Source: Myxococcota bacterium (GTDB lineage Bacteria; Myxococcota_A; UBA9160; UBA6930). Taken from it: a DNA stretch of 64,000 bases. Below are positions 30,544-38,449 of the stretch, piece after piece. A model generated the notes under the pieces. That model saw nothing but the letters and a program-made list of their open reading frames with translations, ran no database searches and was not told the DNA's origin. The first letter of the stretch is position 1, and each line of letters opens with the position of its first letter. The stretch covers positions 1-64,000 of the forward strand of contig JANQFK010000015.1 in assembly GCA_028277885.1 (NCBI GenBank), given 5' to 3'. A program made the position numbers and the translations under genes.

Positions 30544-31974
30544 ATGCACCCGATGGGATCGTGGCGTCGTACACGTGGAGTCGTCGCGCTGGTCGCAGCG
30601 CTGCTGCTCGCCGGGGCCTCTCCCTCCCTCGCTCGCTCGGATTCGGACTCGGACTCGGACTCGCGCCGGGGTCACCGGGACGCGGAGCTCTCCTGGTTCG
30701 CCGAGCTGTGGATGGACGTGCAGCTCCGCGGCCTGCTCGAGGAGCACGACGTCGAGGCGCTGCGCGACGCCGACTTCCAGCAGCACGACCCGGCCAAGGT
30801 CGAGCTCGGCCGCCTGCTGTTCTTCGACAAGATCCTCTCGGGCAACCGCGACATCTCCTGCGCGACCTGCCACCACCCCCTGGCCGCCACCGCGGACGGG
30901 CTGAGCCTGCCCGCCGGCGTGGGCGGGCACGGCCTCTCCACGGCCCGCGCCATGGGGCCCGGCCGCGAGCGCGTCCCGCGCAACGCGCCGGACGTCTTCA
31001 ACCGCGGCCATGCGTCGTTCCGGGTGATGTTCTGGGACGGCCGCGTCGCGGGCGACCCGGCCTCGGGCTTCGTGAGCCCGGCCGGCGCCGACCTGCCCCC
31101 GGGCCTGGAGAGCGCGCTGGCCGTCCAGGCCATGTTCCCCGTCACCTCCCGCGCCGAGATGCGCGGCGAGCTGGGCGAGAGCGAGCTCGGCAACGCCACC
31201 ACGAACCCGGAGATCTGGGAGCTGCTGATGCTGCGGCTGCTCGCCATCGACGAGTACGCGCAGCGCTTCGCGGCGGTCTACCCGGGCGTGCCGGCCGCGG
31301 AGCTGGGCTTCCAGCACGCCGCCAACGCCATCGCGGCCTTCGAGGCCGTGGCCTGGCGCGCCGACGACTCCCCCTTCGACCGCTACCTGCGCGGCGACCG
31401 CCACGCGCTCAGCCAGCGCCAGAAGCGCGGCGCGCTGCTGTTCTACGGCAAGGGCGAGTGCGGGACCTGCCACTCCGGCCCGCTCCAGACCGACCTCGAC
31501 TTCCATGCCATCGGCATGGCGCAGCTCGGGCCCGGGAAGGGCGACGGCCTGGATGGCGACGAGGACTTCGGCCGCGAGATGGTGACCGGCGCTCCCGAGG
31601 ACCTGCTCAAGTTCCGCACGCCCAGCCTGCGCAACGCGGCGCTCACGGGCCCCTGGGGCCACGCGGGCACCTACGGGAGCCTGGAGGCGACGGTGCGCCA
31701 GCACCTGAACCCGCGCCGCGCGCTGCGCAAGTGGGACCCCAAGCAGGTGCTGCTGCCGTACTCCGAGGACCACGATGACGTCTACGGCGTGATGGAGGAC
31801 CGGTCCAAGCGCCGGCGCATCGCCCGGGCCAGCGAGATCCGCCGCATCCGCCTCGACGACGCGGAGGTCGATCTCGTGCTCGACTTCCTCCACGCCCTGA
31901 CGGACCCGGCCTCCCTCGACCTGCGCGCCGACGTACCGCTCCAGGTGCCGAGCGGCGACCCGCTGGGAGACTGA
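30544..31974 (+). CDS. Di-heme cytochrome c peroxidase/MauG-family protein
   Basis: 476 residues. A signal peptide (GVVALVAALLLAGASPSLA) is followed by a short Ser-Asp repeat (SDSDSDSDS), then the peroxidase body with two heme-c sites, SCATCHHP and GTCHSGP (CxxCH). Family motifs include LGRLLFFDKILSGNRDISC, RNAPDVFNRG, FWDGRV, FRTPSLRNAALTGPWGHAGTYGSLE and DLVLDFLHALTD. It would reduce hydrogen peroxide or oxidise a partner in the periplasm. GGAGG lies 8 bases before ATG 30544. Convergent with tgt, 2 bases apart. Confidence 0.93.
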   Translation: MHPMGSWRRTRGVVALVAALLLAGASPSLARSDSDSDSDSRRGHRDAELSWFAELWMDVQLRGLLEEHDVEALRDADFQQHDPAKVELGRLLFFDKILSGNRDISCATCHHPLAATADGLSLPAGVGGHGLSTARAMGPGRERVPRNAPDVFNRGHASFRVMFWDGRVAGDPASGFVSPAGADLPPGLESALAVQAMFPVTSRAEMRGELGESELGNATTNPEIWELLMLRLLAIDEYAQRFAAVYPGVPAAELGFQHAANAIAAFEAVAWRADDSPFDRYLRGDRHALSQRQKRGALLFYGKGECGTCHSGPLQTDLDFHAIGMAQLGPGKGDGLDGDEDFGREMVTGAPEDLLKFRTPSLRNAALTGPWGHAGTYGSLEATVRQHLNPRRALRKWDPKQVLLPYSEDHDDVYGVMEDRSKRRRIARASEIRRIRLDDAEVDLVLDFLHALTDPASLDLRADVPLQVPSGDPLGD

Positions 31975-31976
31975 GC

Positions 31977-33098
31977 TCAGCCCTCGGCGGGCGCGTACTC
32001 GCCGAGCCAGCCGGCCCGCCAGGCCTCGTAGTCGCCGGCCCTCACGGCCTCGCGCGCGTCGCGCACGAGCCGCTGGTAGAAGTGCACGTTGTGGACCGAG
32101 GCCAGCACCGCCGACAGGATCTCGTTGGCGTTGAAGAGATGCTGGAGGTAGGCGCGGGAGAAGCCGGCATCGCAGGTGGCGCAGTCGCAGGACGGGTCGA
32201 TGGGGAAGGCGTCGCGGCGGTAGCGCCGGTGGGTGAGCCGGATGCGGCCCCGCCGGGTGAAGACCGTGGCGGAGCGCGCGTAGCGGGTCGGGATCACGCA
32301 GTCGAAGAGGTCGATGCCGTAGCCGATGGCGGCCAGCAGGTCCTCGGGGAGCCCGACGCCCATCAGGTAGCGGGGCTTCGCCTCGGGCAGGAGCGGCGCG
32401 GTGGCGGCGGTCACCCGGCACAGCAGCTCGTGGCCCTCGCCCACGGAGACGCCGCCGATCGCGTAGCCGGGCAGGTCGAGAGCGACGAGGCTCTCCGCGC
32501 AGGCGCGACGCAGCCCTGGGTAGACGCTCCCCTGGACGATCCCGAACAGCGCCTGCTCCTTGGGCCGCGCGTGGGCGCGCAGGCAGCGCTCCATCCAGGC
32601 CAGGGTGCGGCGCACGCCGGCGCCGGCGAGCTTCTCGTCGGCGGGGAAGGGCGTGCACTCGTCGAAGGCCATGATGACGTCCGCGCCGAGCTGGTTCTGG
32701 ATCTCGATGGAGCGCTCGGGCGTGAGGTCGATGGCGGCCCCGTCGATCTCGCTCTTGAACGCCACGCCGCGCTCGCTGATCTCCTTGTCGGGAAGCGAGA
32801 AGACCTGGAAGCCGCCGCTGTCGGTGAGGATGGGGCCCGACCAGCGCATGAAGTCGTGGAGCCCGCCGAAGCGCGCCACCAGCTCGGCGCGCCCGCGGAT
32901 CGCCAGGTGGTAGGTGTTCGCGAGCACCACCTGGGCGCCGGTGGCGCGCACCTGCTCGGGCGTGAGGGCGCGCACCGCGGCGTGGGTGCCCACCACCATG
33001 AAGGCCGGGGTGTGGACGGCGCCGTGGGGCGTCGCGAAGACGCCGGCCCGGGCGGCGCCCGAGGTCGCCTCGAGGCGGAAGCGGAAGGCGTCGCTCAC
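31977..33098 (-). CDS. tgt: tRNA-guanine (queuine) transglycosylase
   Basis: 373 residues. It exchanges the wobble guanine of Asn, Asp, His and Tyr tRNAs for the queuosine precursor. Landmarks are TPAFMVVGTHAAVRALTPEQV, the catalytic LTDSGGFQVFSL, IMAFDECTPFP, GIVQGSVYPGLR, YLMGVGLPEDLL, FDCVIPTR, and the zinc site CDCATC...VHNVHF (CxCxxC and His). GTG 33098 is chosen because a TACCGT box lies 7 bases upstream; an in-frame GTG at 33107 is possible. Divergent from pyrF. Confidence 0.97.
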   Translation of the reverse strand: MSDAFRFRLEATSGAARAGVFATPHGAVHTPAFMVVGTHAAVRALTPEQVRATGAQVVLANTYHLAIRGRAELVARFGGLHDFMRWSGPILTDSGGFQVFSLPDKEISERGVAFKSEIDGAAIDLTPERSIEIQNQLGADVIMAFDECTPFPADEKLAGAGVRRTLAWMERCLRAHARPKEQALFGIVQGSVYPGLRRACAESLVALDLPGYAIGGVSVGEGHELLCRVTAATAPLLPEAKPRYLMGVGLPEDLLAAIGYGIDLFDCVIPTRYARSATVFTRRGRIRLTHRRYRRDAFPIDPSCDCATCDAGFSRAYLQHLFNANEILSAVLASVHNVHFYQRLVRDAREAVRAGDYEAWRAGWLGEYAPAEG

Positions 33099-33105
33099 GG
33101 CGTGC

Positions 33106-33111
33106 ACGGTA
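33106..33111 (-). promoter_or_regulatory. -10-like hexamer TACCGT, leaderless spacing
   Basis: On the minus strand GGCTACCGT ends 7 bases before GTG 33098 of tgt. Confidence 0.45.
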
Positions 33112-33121
33112 GCCCCTGCGC

Positions 33122-33127
33122 TAGACT
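33122..33127 (+). promoter_or_regulatory. -10-like hexamer TAGACT toward pyrF
   Basis: GCTAGACT faces pyrF, 85 bases before the likely start. If used, it would exclude the GTG at 33102 as the pyrF start. Confidence 0.35.
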
Positions 33128-33147
33128 GCGCCGAGCCGGACTCGAGC

Positions 33148-33193
33148 CAGACCCGAACCCGGACCCGAACCAGACCCGAACCAGACCCGAAAC
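33148..33193 (+). repeat. Four-copy 11-12 bp tandem repeat (CAGACCCGAAC)
   Basis: Units at 33148, 33159 (CCGGACCCGAAC), 33171 and 33182 (CAGACCCGAAAC) lie in the presumed pyrF leader between the divergent tgt and pyrF genes. Such tracts can change length by slippage and so alter expression. Confidence 0.7.
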
Positions 33194-33212
33194 CGGACGG
33201 GAGCGCGCGGCC

Positions 33213-34136
33213 ATCTCCGAAGCCTTCGCCGATCGCCTCGTGGAGCGCGTGCGCGCGCTCGGTCACCCGCTCTGCGCGGGCCTGGATCCCCACCTCGAGC
33301 GCATCCCGCCGCCGTTCCGGAGCGGCTCCATGGATCCCGGCCACCCCGCCACGGCGGAGGCCGTGGAGCGGTTCTGCGTCGCGGTCCTCGACCGGCTCGT
33401 GGACAAGGTGGCGGTGGTGAAGCCCCAGGCGGCCTTCTTCGAGCGCCTCGGCTGGCCGGGCATGCGGGCCCTCGAGGCCGTGATCGCGGCCGCGCGGGAG
33501 CGCGGGCTCCTCGTCCTGCTCGACGCGAAGCGCGGCGACATCGGCAGCACCGCCCAGGCCTACGCCGACGCCTGGCTGGCGGGAGACCGCGCCGACGCGC
33601 TCACGGTGAACCCCTACCTCGGCCTCGACAGCCTCGAGCCCTTCGTGAAGGCGGCCGAGGCCTCCCACGGCGGCGTCTTCGTGCTGGTGCGCACCAGCAA
33701 CCCCGGCGCGCGGGATCTCCAGGGCCTGCGCAGCGACGGCCGTCGGGTCTTCGAGCGCCTCGCCGAGGCCCTGGCGCCGCTGGTCGAGCGCTGCGTCGCG
33801 CCGCGCACGGGCTGGAGCTCCCTCGGCCTGGTGGTGGGCGCGACCTGGCCCGAGGAGAGCCGGCGCGTGCGTGCGCTGCTGCCCCGCGCCCTGTTCCTGG
33901 TGCCGGGCTACGGGGCCCAGGGTGCCAGCGCGCGCGACGCCCTGGCGGGCTTCGCGGCGGGGCCCGGGGGCCGCCTCGAGGGGGGCATCGTGAACTCCTC
34001 CCGGGCCCTGCTGTTCCCGGCCGGCGCCGAGGACGCCGACGCCGCGGGCTGGGAGCGGGCCCTCGACGAGGCCGTCGCCCGGGCCGCCGGCGAGCTCGCC
34101 GCCGCCGCGCAGGAAGGTCCCGCATCCGGCTCCTGA
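33213..34136 (+). CDS. pyrF: Orotidine 5'-phosphate decarboxylase (type 2)
   Basis: About 307 residues. It makes UMP from OMP. Landmarks are LCAGLDPHLERIP, VKPQAAFFERLGWPG, the catalytic LLDAKRGDIGSTAQAYA (DxKxxDI), VNPYLGLDSLEPF, VLVRTSNPGARDLQ, VGATWPEE, LVPGYGAQG and the phosphate Arg in NSSRALLF. The start is unclear. The family needs the FADRL helix, which begins before any ATG/GTG/TTG: the next in-frame GTG is 33240, after FADRL, and the previous one is 33102, before the TAGACT box. ATC 33213, with GGACGGGAG upstream, is offered as a possible non-standard start. Confidence 0.9.
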   Translation: MSEAFADRLVERVRALGHPLCAGLDPHLERIPPPFRSGSMDPGHPATAEAVERFCVAVLDRLVDKVAVVKPQAAFFERLGWPGMRALEAVIAAARERGLLVLLDAKRGDIGSTAQAYADAWLAGDRADALTVNPYLGLDSLEPFVKAAEASHGGVFVLVRTSNPGARDLQGLRSDGRRVFERLAEALAPLVERCVAPRTGWSSLGLVVGATWPEESRRVRALLPRALFLVPGYGAQGASARDALAGFAAGPGGRLEGGIVNSSRALLFPAGAEDADAAGWERALDEAVARAAGELAAAAQEGPASGS

Positions 34137-34237
34137 GCCTGGGGATTTCGCGCTGCCGCGGGAGCTAAAGGCGGTCCCGGATCCGGCCGAAACCGCCCCC
34201 AGCGGGCCCGTGCACCGGGTCGCGAGGCGGGGACGTC

Positions 34238-35494
34238 ATGCTGGGTTCCGTACTGCTGATCGACGACGGCGAGCTCGGTGGCACCCTCGACGTGCTCCAG
34301 CAGCTCGACGTGGTGATCGACCACGTGTCGGGCTCTCCGCACGCCGACGACCTCGAGCCGCCCTACGACCTGGTGGTGAGCAGCGTGCGCCGCGCGCCGG
34401 CCCTGGGCGAGGCCCTCGAGGCCGCCGGCGCGGGCACCAAGCCGCCCTGGGTGGCGATCCACCACCAGGACTTCCTGCCGCTGCGCGACCGCCTGCGCCG
34501 CGCGGGCGTCAACTACCTGGTGGTGGACGGCGTGTCGCCCGACGCCCTGCGCCTGCTCTTCCTCCACGCCCTCTACCGCGGCCCCGAGAAGCGCAGCGCG
34601 CTGCGCCTGCCCGTGGGCAGCGACGTGCGCTGGACCAGCGACGGCCGCGACGGCTCGGCCTGCCTGCTCGACCTCACCCTCCAGGGCTGTCGCCTCTCCG
34701 GGGTCGAGGGGCTGGCGGGCGGCGCGAGCCTGACCCTGCGCTTCCCGTCGGGCCTGAGCGCCGGGCGCGAGCTCTCCATCGCGGGCCGGGTGGTGCGCTT
34801 CGAGGCCGCGGCCACGCCCGACGAGTCCCAGCTGGCGGTGAGCTTCGACCGCCTCGACGCGCGCACCGAGCAGTCGCTCCAGGGGATCCTCCAGGGCAGC
34901 GCGATCGGGACGCGGGTGACGCCGCTCGCACCGGGCGAGGCGGGGCCCGCCGCCCCGGCGCCGGAGGGCGCGCCCGCCCCGCCGAAGCCCGAGCGCCCGC
35001 AGCCGCAGCCCGTGGCCGCCGAGGCGCCCGAGCCCGCGCCGCCGGCCGCGCCCGCACCTCCCGCAGCGCCCGCACCTCCCGAGGAGGTGCTGCTCGAGGA
35101 CGAGGACCGCCGTACGGACCTGCGCGCCGCCTACCCGCGCGAGGTGACGGCCGAGAGCCGCGGCGCGAGCTTCGTGCTGCTGGGCCGCGACCTCTCGCGC
35201 AACGGCATGCGGGTCGCCTCGGACCCCCACCTGCGCGTGGGGAGCATGCTGCGCATCACGCTCTACGGCGGGCCGGGCCAGCGCCCCGCGGTGGTGCCCG
35301 CCCAGGTGAAGCACGACGAGGGCGAGCGCGGCCTGCTGCTCGCCTTCCGCGAGATGCCGGCCGCGAGCCGCGAGGCCCTCGACACCATCCTCGCCTCGGC
35401 GCCGGGCATCGAGGTGCTGACCCAGAGCGACGACGAATCGGGCCCGGTGGTGTTCTTCGAGTCGCTCTTCGAGGCGGAGCCGCCGGAGCTCTAG
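34238..35494 (+). CDS. Protein with response-receiver-like N-terminus and two PilZ-like domains
   Basis: 418 residues. The first ~110 residues (GSVLLIDDGELGGTLDVLQQ ... NYLVVDGVSPDALRLLFLHA) resemble a receiver-like fold without a clear phospho-Asp. A PilZ-like domain follows (RSALRLPVGSDVRWTSDGRD, LLDLTLQGCRLSG), then a Pro/Ala linker and a second PilZ-like domain (RRTDLRAAYPREVTA, LLGRDLSRNGMRVASDPHLRVGSMLRI). PilZ domains bind cyclic di-GMP through RxxxR and D/NxSxxG. The second copy, DLSRNG with an upstream RRTDLR, fits; the first has DLTLQG. Likely a c-di-GMP effector in motility or surface regulation. No target is adjacent. Confidence 0.8.
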   Translation: MLGSVLLIDDGELGGTLDVLQQLDVVIDHVSGSPHADDLEPPYDLVVSSVRRAPALGEALEAAGAGTKPPWVAIHHQDFLPLRDRLRRAGVNYLVVDGVSPDALRLLFLHALYRGPEKRSALRLPVGSDVRWTSDGRDGSACLLDLTLQGCRLSGVEGLAGGASLTLRFPSGLSAGRELSIAGRVVRFEAAATPDESQLAVSFDRLDARTEQSLQGILQGSAIGTRVTPLAPGEAGPAAPAPEGAPAPPKPERPQPQPVAAEAPEPAPPAAPAPPAAPAPPEEVLLEDEDRRTDLRAAYPREVTAESRGASFVLLGRDLSRNGMRVASDPHLRVGSMLRITLYGGPGQRPAVVPAQVKHDEGERGLLLAFREMPAASREALDTILASAPGIEVLTQSDDESGPVVFFESLFEAEPPEL

Positions 35495-35520
35495 GGCGGC
35501 GCCGCGCCCCCGGGCGCCCA

Positions 35521-35549
35521 GGAGGCCGACCCAGGACGGGTCGGCTTCC
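35521..35549. terminator. Hairpin GGAGGCCGACCC-AGGAC-GGGTCGGCTTCC
   Basis: A 12-bp stem (one G-U) and 5-base loop lie 26 bases after the PilZ gene stop. The same GGAGGCCGACC arm recurs at 39391 and, as a full hairpin, at 61156. Confidence 0.6.
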
Positions 35550-35557
35550 GCCGCAAA

Positions 35558-35576
35558 GCGAGCCCGGAGGGCTCGC
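35558..35576. terminator. Hairpin GCGAGCCC-GGA-GGGCTCGC
   Basis: An 8-bp perfect stem with a 3-base loop lies 4 bases beyond the stop of the small basic ORF. It is close to the hairpin at 14498. Confidence 0.6.
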
Positions 35577-35580
35577 CCAG

Positions 35581-35709
35581 CTAGCGGTAGGTCTTGCGCT
35601 CGCCGCTGCTGCGGCGCAGCCGCACCCGGCGCAGCTTCGCCTTGCGCTTGGCGCGGTGGCGCGCGCTCTTCGCCCGGTTGCGGTGGGGCAGGGTGGTGGA
35701 CTTCTTCAT
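35581..35709 (-). CDS. Small, very basic protein (42 residues), unknown
   Basis: The minus strand from ATG 35709 reads MKKSTTLPHRNRAKSARHRA, then an equally basic stretch ending SSGERKTYR, and stops at TAG 35581. About half of the residues are Lys, Arg or His. A good SD (CGGAGGCC) lies about 6 bases upstream, and terminator hairpins follow the stop. The composition is like a ribosomal-protein extension or RNA-binding protein. It does not match bL34, bL36 or other small ribosomal proteins that I know well. The SD, clean boundaries and coding-like composition support a real gene. Confidence 0.65.
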   Translation of the reverse strand: MKKSTTLPHRNRAKSARHRAKRKAKLRRVRLRRSSGERKTYR

Positions 35710-35787
35710 CACGGCCTCCGGGCGTCCGCACGGACCGGGCGGAGCCGCGGAGAGTAGGCACCCGCCCCGACGCCCGCAACGCTGCGG

Positions 35788-35793
35788 TATCCT
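35788..35793 (+). promoter_or_regulatory. -10-like hexamer TATCCT
   Basis: GGTATCCT ends 11 bases before ATG 35805. The surrounding GTATCCTGCC matches that before the membrane gene at 23697. Confidence 0.4.
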
Positions 35794-35804
35794 GCCGCCA
35801 CTCC

Positions 35805-36638
35805 ATGGGCGACTTCGAGCGGGACACGGCCGTGGAGGGCGGCGACGGTCGCTACACCGCGCAGCTCTCCCGGGACTGGGAGATCTGGGGGCCGAACGGC
35901 GGCTACCTGGCGGCGGTCGCGCTGCGCGCCGCGGGCTCCGAGGCCGCCATCCCGCGACCCGCGGTCTTCTCCTGCCACTTCCTGCGCGTCGCCGACTTCC
36001 GCAGCGTGGACCTCGAGGTGGTGGCGCTGCGCCGCGGGCGCCGCTCGGAGTCCTTCCGGGTCTCCATGAGCCAGGACGGCAAGCCGGTGCTCGAGGCCAT
36101 GGTGCGCACGGCGGCCGAGGGCCCGGGGCTCGAGCACGACGCCAGCGAGACGCCGGAGATGCCCGACCCCGAGAGCCTGAAGTCCATGGACGACCTCGTG
36201 CCCGAGGGCGTGGAGCGCCACGCGTTCTGGCAGAACTTCGAGGTGCGCACCCTGATGACCGACTGGGTGCCCTGGGACGAGCGGGCGCCTTCGGACCCCG
36301 TGATCCGCGAGTGGTACCGCTTCGTGCCCCGCGACGTGATGCGGGACCCCTTCGCCGACGCGGGACGCCTGCTGCTGCTCGTCGACACCCTCGGCTGGCC
36401 GGCGGCCTGCCAGCCCCACCCCGGCCACGGCTTCGTCGGGCCGAGCCTCGACGCCGTGTGCTGGTTCCACCGCGACGCGCGGCACAGCGGGTGGCTCTTC
36501 ACCGAGCACCTGTGCCCGATCGGCGAGGACGCGCTGCTCGGCACCACGGCCCGGGTCTTCGGGCGGGACGGGCGCCTGCTGGCCTCGGGCGGCGCCCAGC
36601 TGCTCTGCGCCCCGGCCCCGCCCGCGATGTCGGGCTGA
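35805..36638 (+). CDS. Acyl-CoA thioesterase-like (double hot-dog) protein
   Basis: 277 residues. The pattern of thioesterase-superfamily double hot-dog proteins is clear: EIWGPNGGYLAAVALRAAGSEA, SCHFLRVADFRSVDLEVVALRRGRRSESFRVSMSQDG, a middle linker rich in acids, then GFVGPSLDAVCWFHRDARHSGWLFTEHLC and ATTARVFGRDGRLLASGGAQLL. Compared with tesB at 26 kb, the second half lacks a clear Gln in the VAS(V/T)xQEG position (here LLASGGAQLL). Probably a CoA-thioester hydrolase of fatty or aromatic metabolism, next to an acyl-CoA dehydrogenase. Confidence 0.88.
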   Translation: MGDFERDTAVEGGDGRYTAQLSRDWEIWGPNGGYLAAVALRAAGSEAAIPRPAVFSCHFLRVADFRSVDLEVVALRRGRRSESFRVSMSQDGKPVLEAMVRTAAEGPGLEHDASETPEMPDPESLKSMDDLVPEGVERHAFWQNFEVRTLMTDWVPWDERAPSDPVIREWYRFVPRDVMRDPFADAGRLLLLVDTLGWPAACQPHPGHGFVGPSLDAVCWFHRDARHSGWLFTEHLCPIGEDALLGTTARVFGRDGRLLASGGAQLLCAPAPPAMSG

Positions 36639-36658
36639 CCGCTCCGTCCTCACCGAGC

Positions 36659-36664
36659 TAGCCT
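36659..36664 (+). promoter_or_regulatory. -10-like hexamer TAGCCT, leaderless spacing
   Basis: GCTAGCCT ends 6 bases before ATG 36671; there is no SD. Confidence 0.5.
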
Positions 36665-36670
36665 TCTCCC

Positions 36671-37849
36671 ATGCCCACACCCCTCGACCGGATGGCGGAC
36701 TTCGACCTGAGCGACGAGCAGCGCGCGCTGCGCGCCGCCGTGCGCGAGTTCGCCGAGAAGGAGATCCTGCCCCACGTCGAGGAGCACGAGCGCGAGGAGC
36801 GCTACCCCACGGAGCTCGTGCGCAAGCTCGTGCCCCTCGGCTACATGGCGCCCATGGTCCCCGAGCGCTTCGGCGGCTCCTTCCAGGACGTCCTCACCTA
36901 CGGGATCATCTGCGAGGAGCTGGCCCGGGTGGACTGGGTGGTGGCCTCGGTGGTGTCCGTCGCGAACTCCCTGGTCGCGGGCTCGATCCTCAAGTTCGGC
37001 AGCGAGGCCCAGCAGGAGCGCTGGCTGCCCGCCATCGCGAGCGGCGACTGCCTGGCCTCGGCGTGCCTCACCGAGCCCGGCGGCGGCACCGACCTGCCCA
37101 ACATGCGCACCACCGCCACCCGGGTGGACGGCGGCTGGCGCCTCGACGGCACCAAGGTGTTCATCTCCCACGCCGCCCACGCCGGGCTCTTCTTCGTGGT
37201 CGCCACCCTCGACCGCGGCAAGAAGCACAAGGGCGTGACCGCGTTCCTGGTGGACCCGCGCGCCACCGAGGGCATCTCGATCGGCAGCTTCCCGATGCGC
37301 ACCTTGAAGCGCGACCATCTCGCCGAGGTCCACTTCGACGGCGCCTTCGTGCCCGACGCCGGCCTGCTGGGCGAGCCGGGCAAGGGCTTCCCGGTGCTGG
37401 GCTCCGCCCTCGACCTGGGGCGCTACTCGGTGGCGGCCCGCTGCGTCGGCCAGGCCCAGCGCTGCATCGACCTCGCCGTCCCCTACGCGATGGAGCGCGA
37501 GGCCTTCGACAAGAAGATCGGCGAGTTCCAGATGATCCAGCAGAAGGTGGCGGACATGACCTGCCGCACCCAGGCGGCGCGCGCGATCGTCTACCAGCTC
37601 GGGCGCATGAAGGACGCTGGGGTGGAGCGCTGCTCCATGGAGAGCTCCATGGCGAAGCTGATGGCGAGCCAGGCCGCGGTCCAGAACGCCCTCGACGCCA
37701 TGCAGATCCACGGCGGCTACGGGCTCTCCTCGGAGTACGAGGTGGGGCGCCTGCTCCTCGAGGCCAAGAGCCTCGAGTTCGGCGAGGGCACCAGCGAGCT
37801 GCACACCAAGCTCGTGGCCGAGTTCATGCTCGGGGTGCGCAAGCAATGA
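36671..37849 (+). CDS. Acyl-CoA dehydrogenase
   Basis: 392 residues, full length for the FAD-dependent family that introduces the alpha-beta double bond into acyl-CoAs. Landmarks are FDLSDEQRALRAAVREFAEKEI, the first signature CLTEPGGGTDLPNMRTTA, WRLDGTKVFISHAAHA, LKRDHLAEVHFDGAFVP, the Arg-bearing FDKKIGEFQMIQQKVADM, IHGGYGLSSEYEVGRL and the catalytic Glu in FGEGTSELHTK. Its TGA overlaps the pyrE ATG. The electron acceptor is likely ETF, not encoded here. Chain-length preference is not visible. Confidence 0.95.
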   Translation: MPTPLDRMADFDLSDEQRALRAAVREFAEKEILPHVEEHEREERYPTELVRKLVPLGYMAPMVPERFGGSFQDVLTYGIICEELARVDWVVASVVSVANSLVAGSILKFGSEAQQERWLPAIASGDCLASACLTEPGGGTDLPNMRTTATRVDGGWRLDGTKVFISHAAHAGLFFVVATLDRGKKHKGVTAFLVDPRATEGISIGSFPMRTLKRDHLAEVHFDGAFVPDAGLLGEPGKGFPVLGSALDLGRYSVAARCVGQAQRCIDLAVPYAMEREAFDKKIGEFQMIQQKVADMTCRTQAARAIVYQLGRMKDAGVERCSMESSMAKLMASQAAVQNALDAMQIHGGYGLSSEYEVGRLLLEAKSLEFGEGTSELHTKLVAEFMLGVRKQ

Positions 37850-38403
37850 GCGCGGCGGGCGAGCGCGAGGAGCTCCTCGAGCTGATCCTCGCCCACTCCT
37901 TCGAGCGCCGGAAGGTCGTGCTCGCGAGCGGACGCGAGAGCGACTTCTACCTCGACCTGCGCGCCACCCTGATGCGGCCCCGCGGCCTGCGCCTGGCCGG
38001 GCGCCTGGTGCTCGAGAAGCTGCGCGCGGGCCCGCCCGTCGACGCCGTGGGCGGCATGGCGGTGGGGGCGGTGCCCTTCGTGGCCGCCATCCTGGCCGCC
38101 GAGGCCGAGCGCGATGCGCACTCGGACCTGCTCGGCTTCTTCGTGCGCAAGGAGGCGAAGAAGCACGGCACCGGGCGGCGCATCGAGGGCGCCTTCCGCT
38201 CCGGCATGACCGTGGCCCTGGTGGAGGACACCACCACCACCGGCGGCTCCACCCTCGAGGCCGTGGACGCCGTCGGCGAGGCCGGGGCCAAGGTGGCGCG
38301 GGTGCTGTGCCTGGTGGACCGCGGCGAGGGCGCCGCCGAGGCCTTCGCGGAGCGCGGCATCGCGCTCGAGCCGCTCTTCGCGCGCGCCGACCTTCCGGTC
38401 TAG
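37846..38403 (+). CDS. pyrE: Orotate phosphoribosyltransferase
   Basis: 185 residues. It joins orotate and PRPP to give OMP, the substrate of PyrF. Landmarks are SFERRKVVLASGRESDFYLDLR, the loop VGGMAVGAVPFVAAI, FFVRKEAKKHGTGRRIEG and the PRPP motif VALVEDTTTTGGSTLEAV. ATG 37846 overlaps the acyl-CoA dehydrogenase stop (ATGA), an odd functional pairing that nevertheless ties their translation. A NUDIX gene follows after a new promoter. Confidence 0.95.
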   Translation: MSAAGEREELLELILAHSFERRKVVLASGRESDFYLDLRATLMRPRGLRLAGRLVLEKLRAGPPVDAVGGMAVGAVPFVAAILAAEAERDAHSDLLGFFVRKEAKKHGTGRRIEGAFRSGMTVALVEDTTTTGGSTLEAVDAVGEAGAKVARVLCLVDRGEGAAEAFAERGIALEPLFARADLPV

Positions 38404-38437
38404 TCGGGATCCCCACCGGCCCGGGGCGGATTTTCCT

Positions 38438-38443
38438 TATCAT
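38438..38443 (+). promoter_or_regulatory. -10-like hexamer TATCAT, leaderless spacing
   Basis: TTATCAT ends 6 bases before ATG 38450, in a short lower-GC patch (GATTTTCCTTATCATG). There is no SD. Confidence 0.5.
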
Positions 38444-38449
38444 GCCGCG

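Noticed and set aside
28717..32658. A 1313-codon open frame on the minus strand
   Set aside because: Only its first part (rnhA) shows conserved motifs; the rest is antisense to ychF and the peroxidase, whose motifs are clear.
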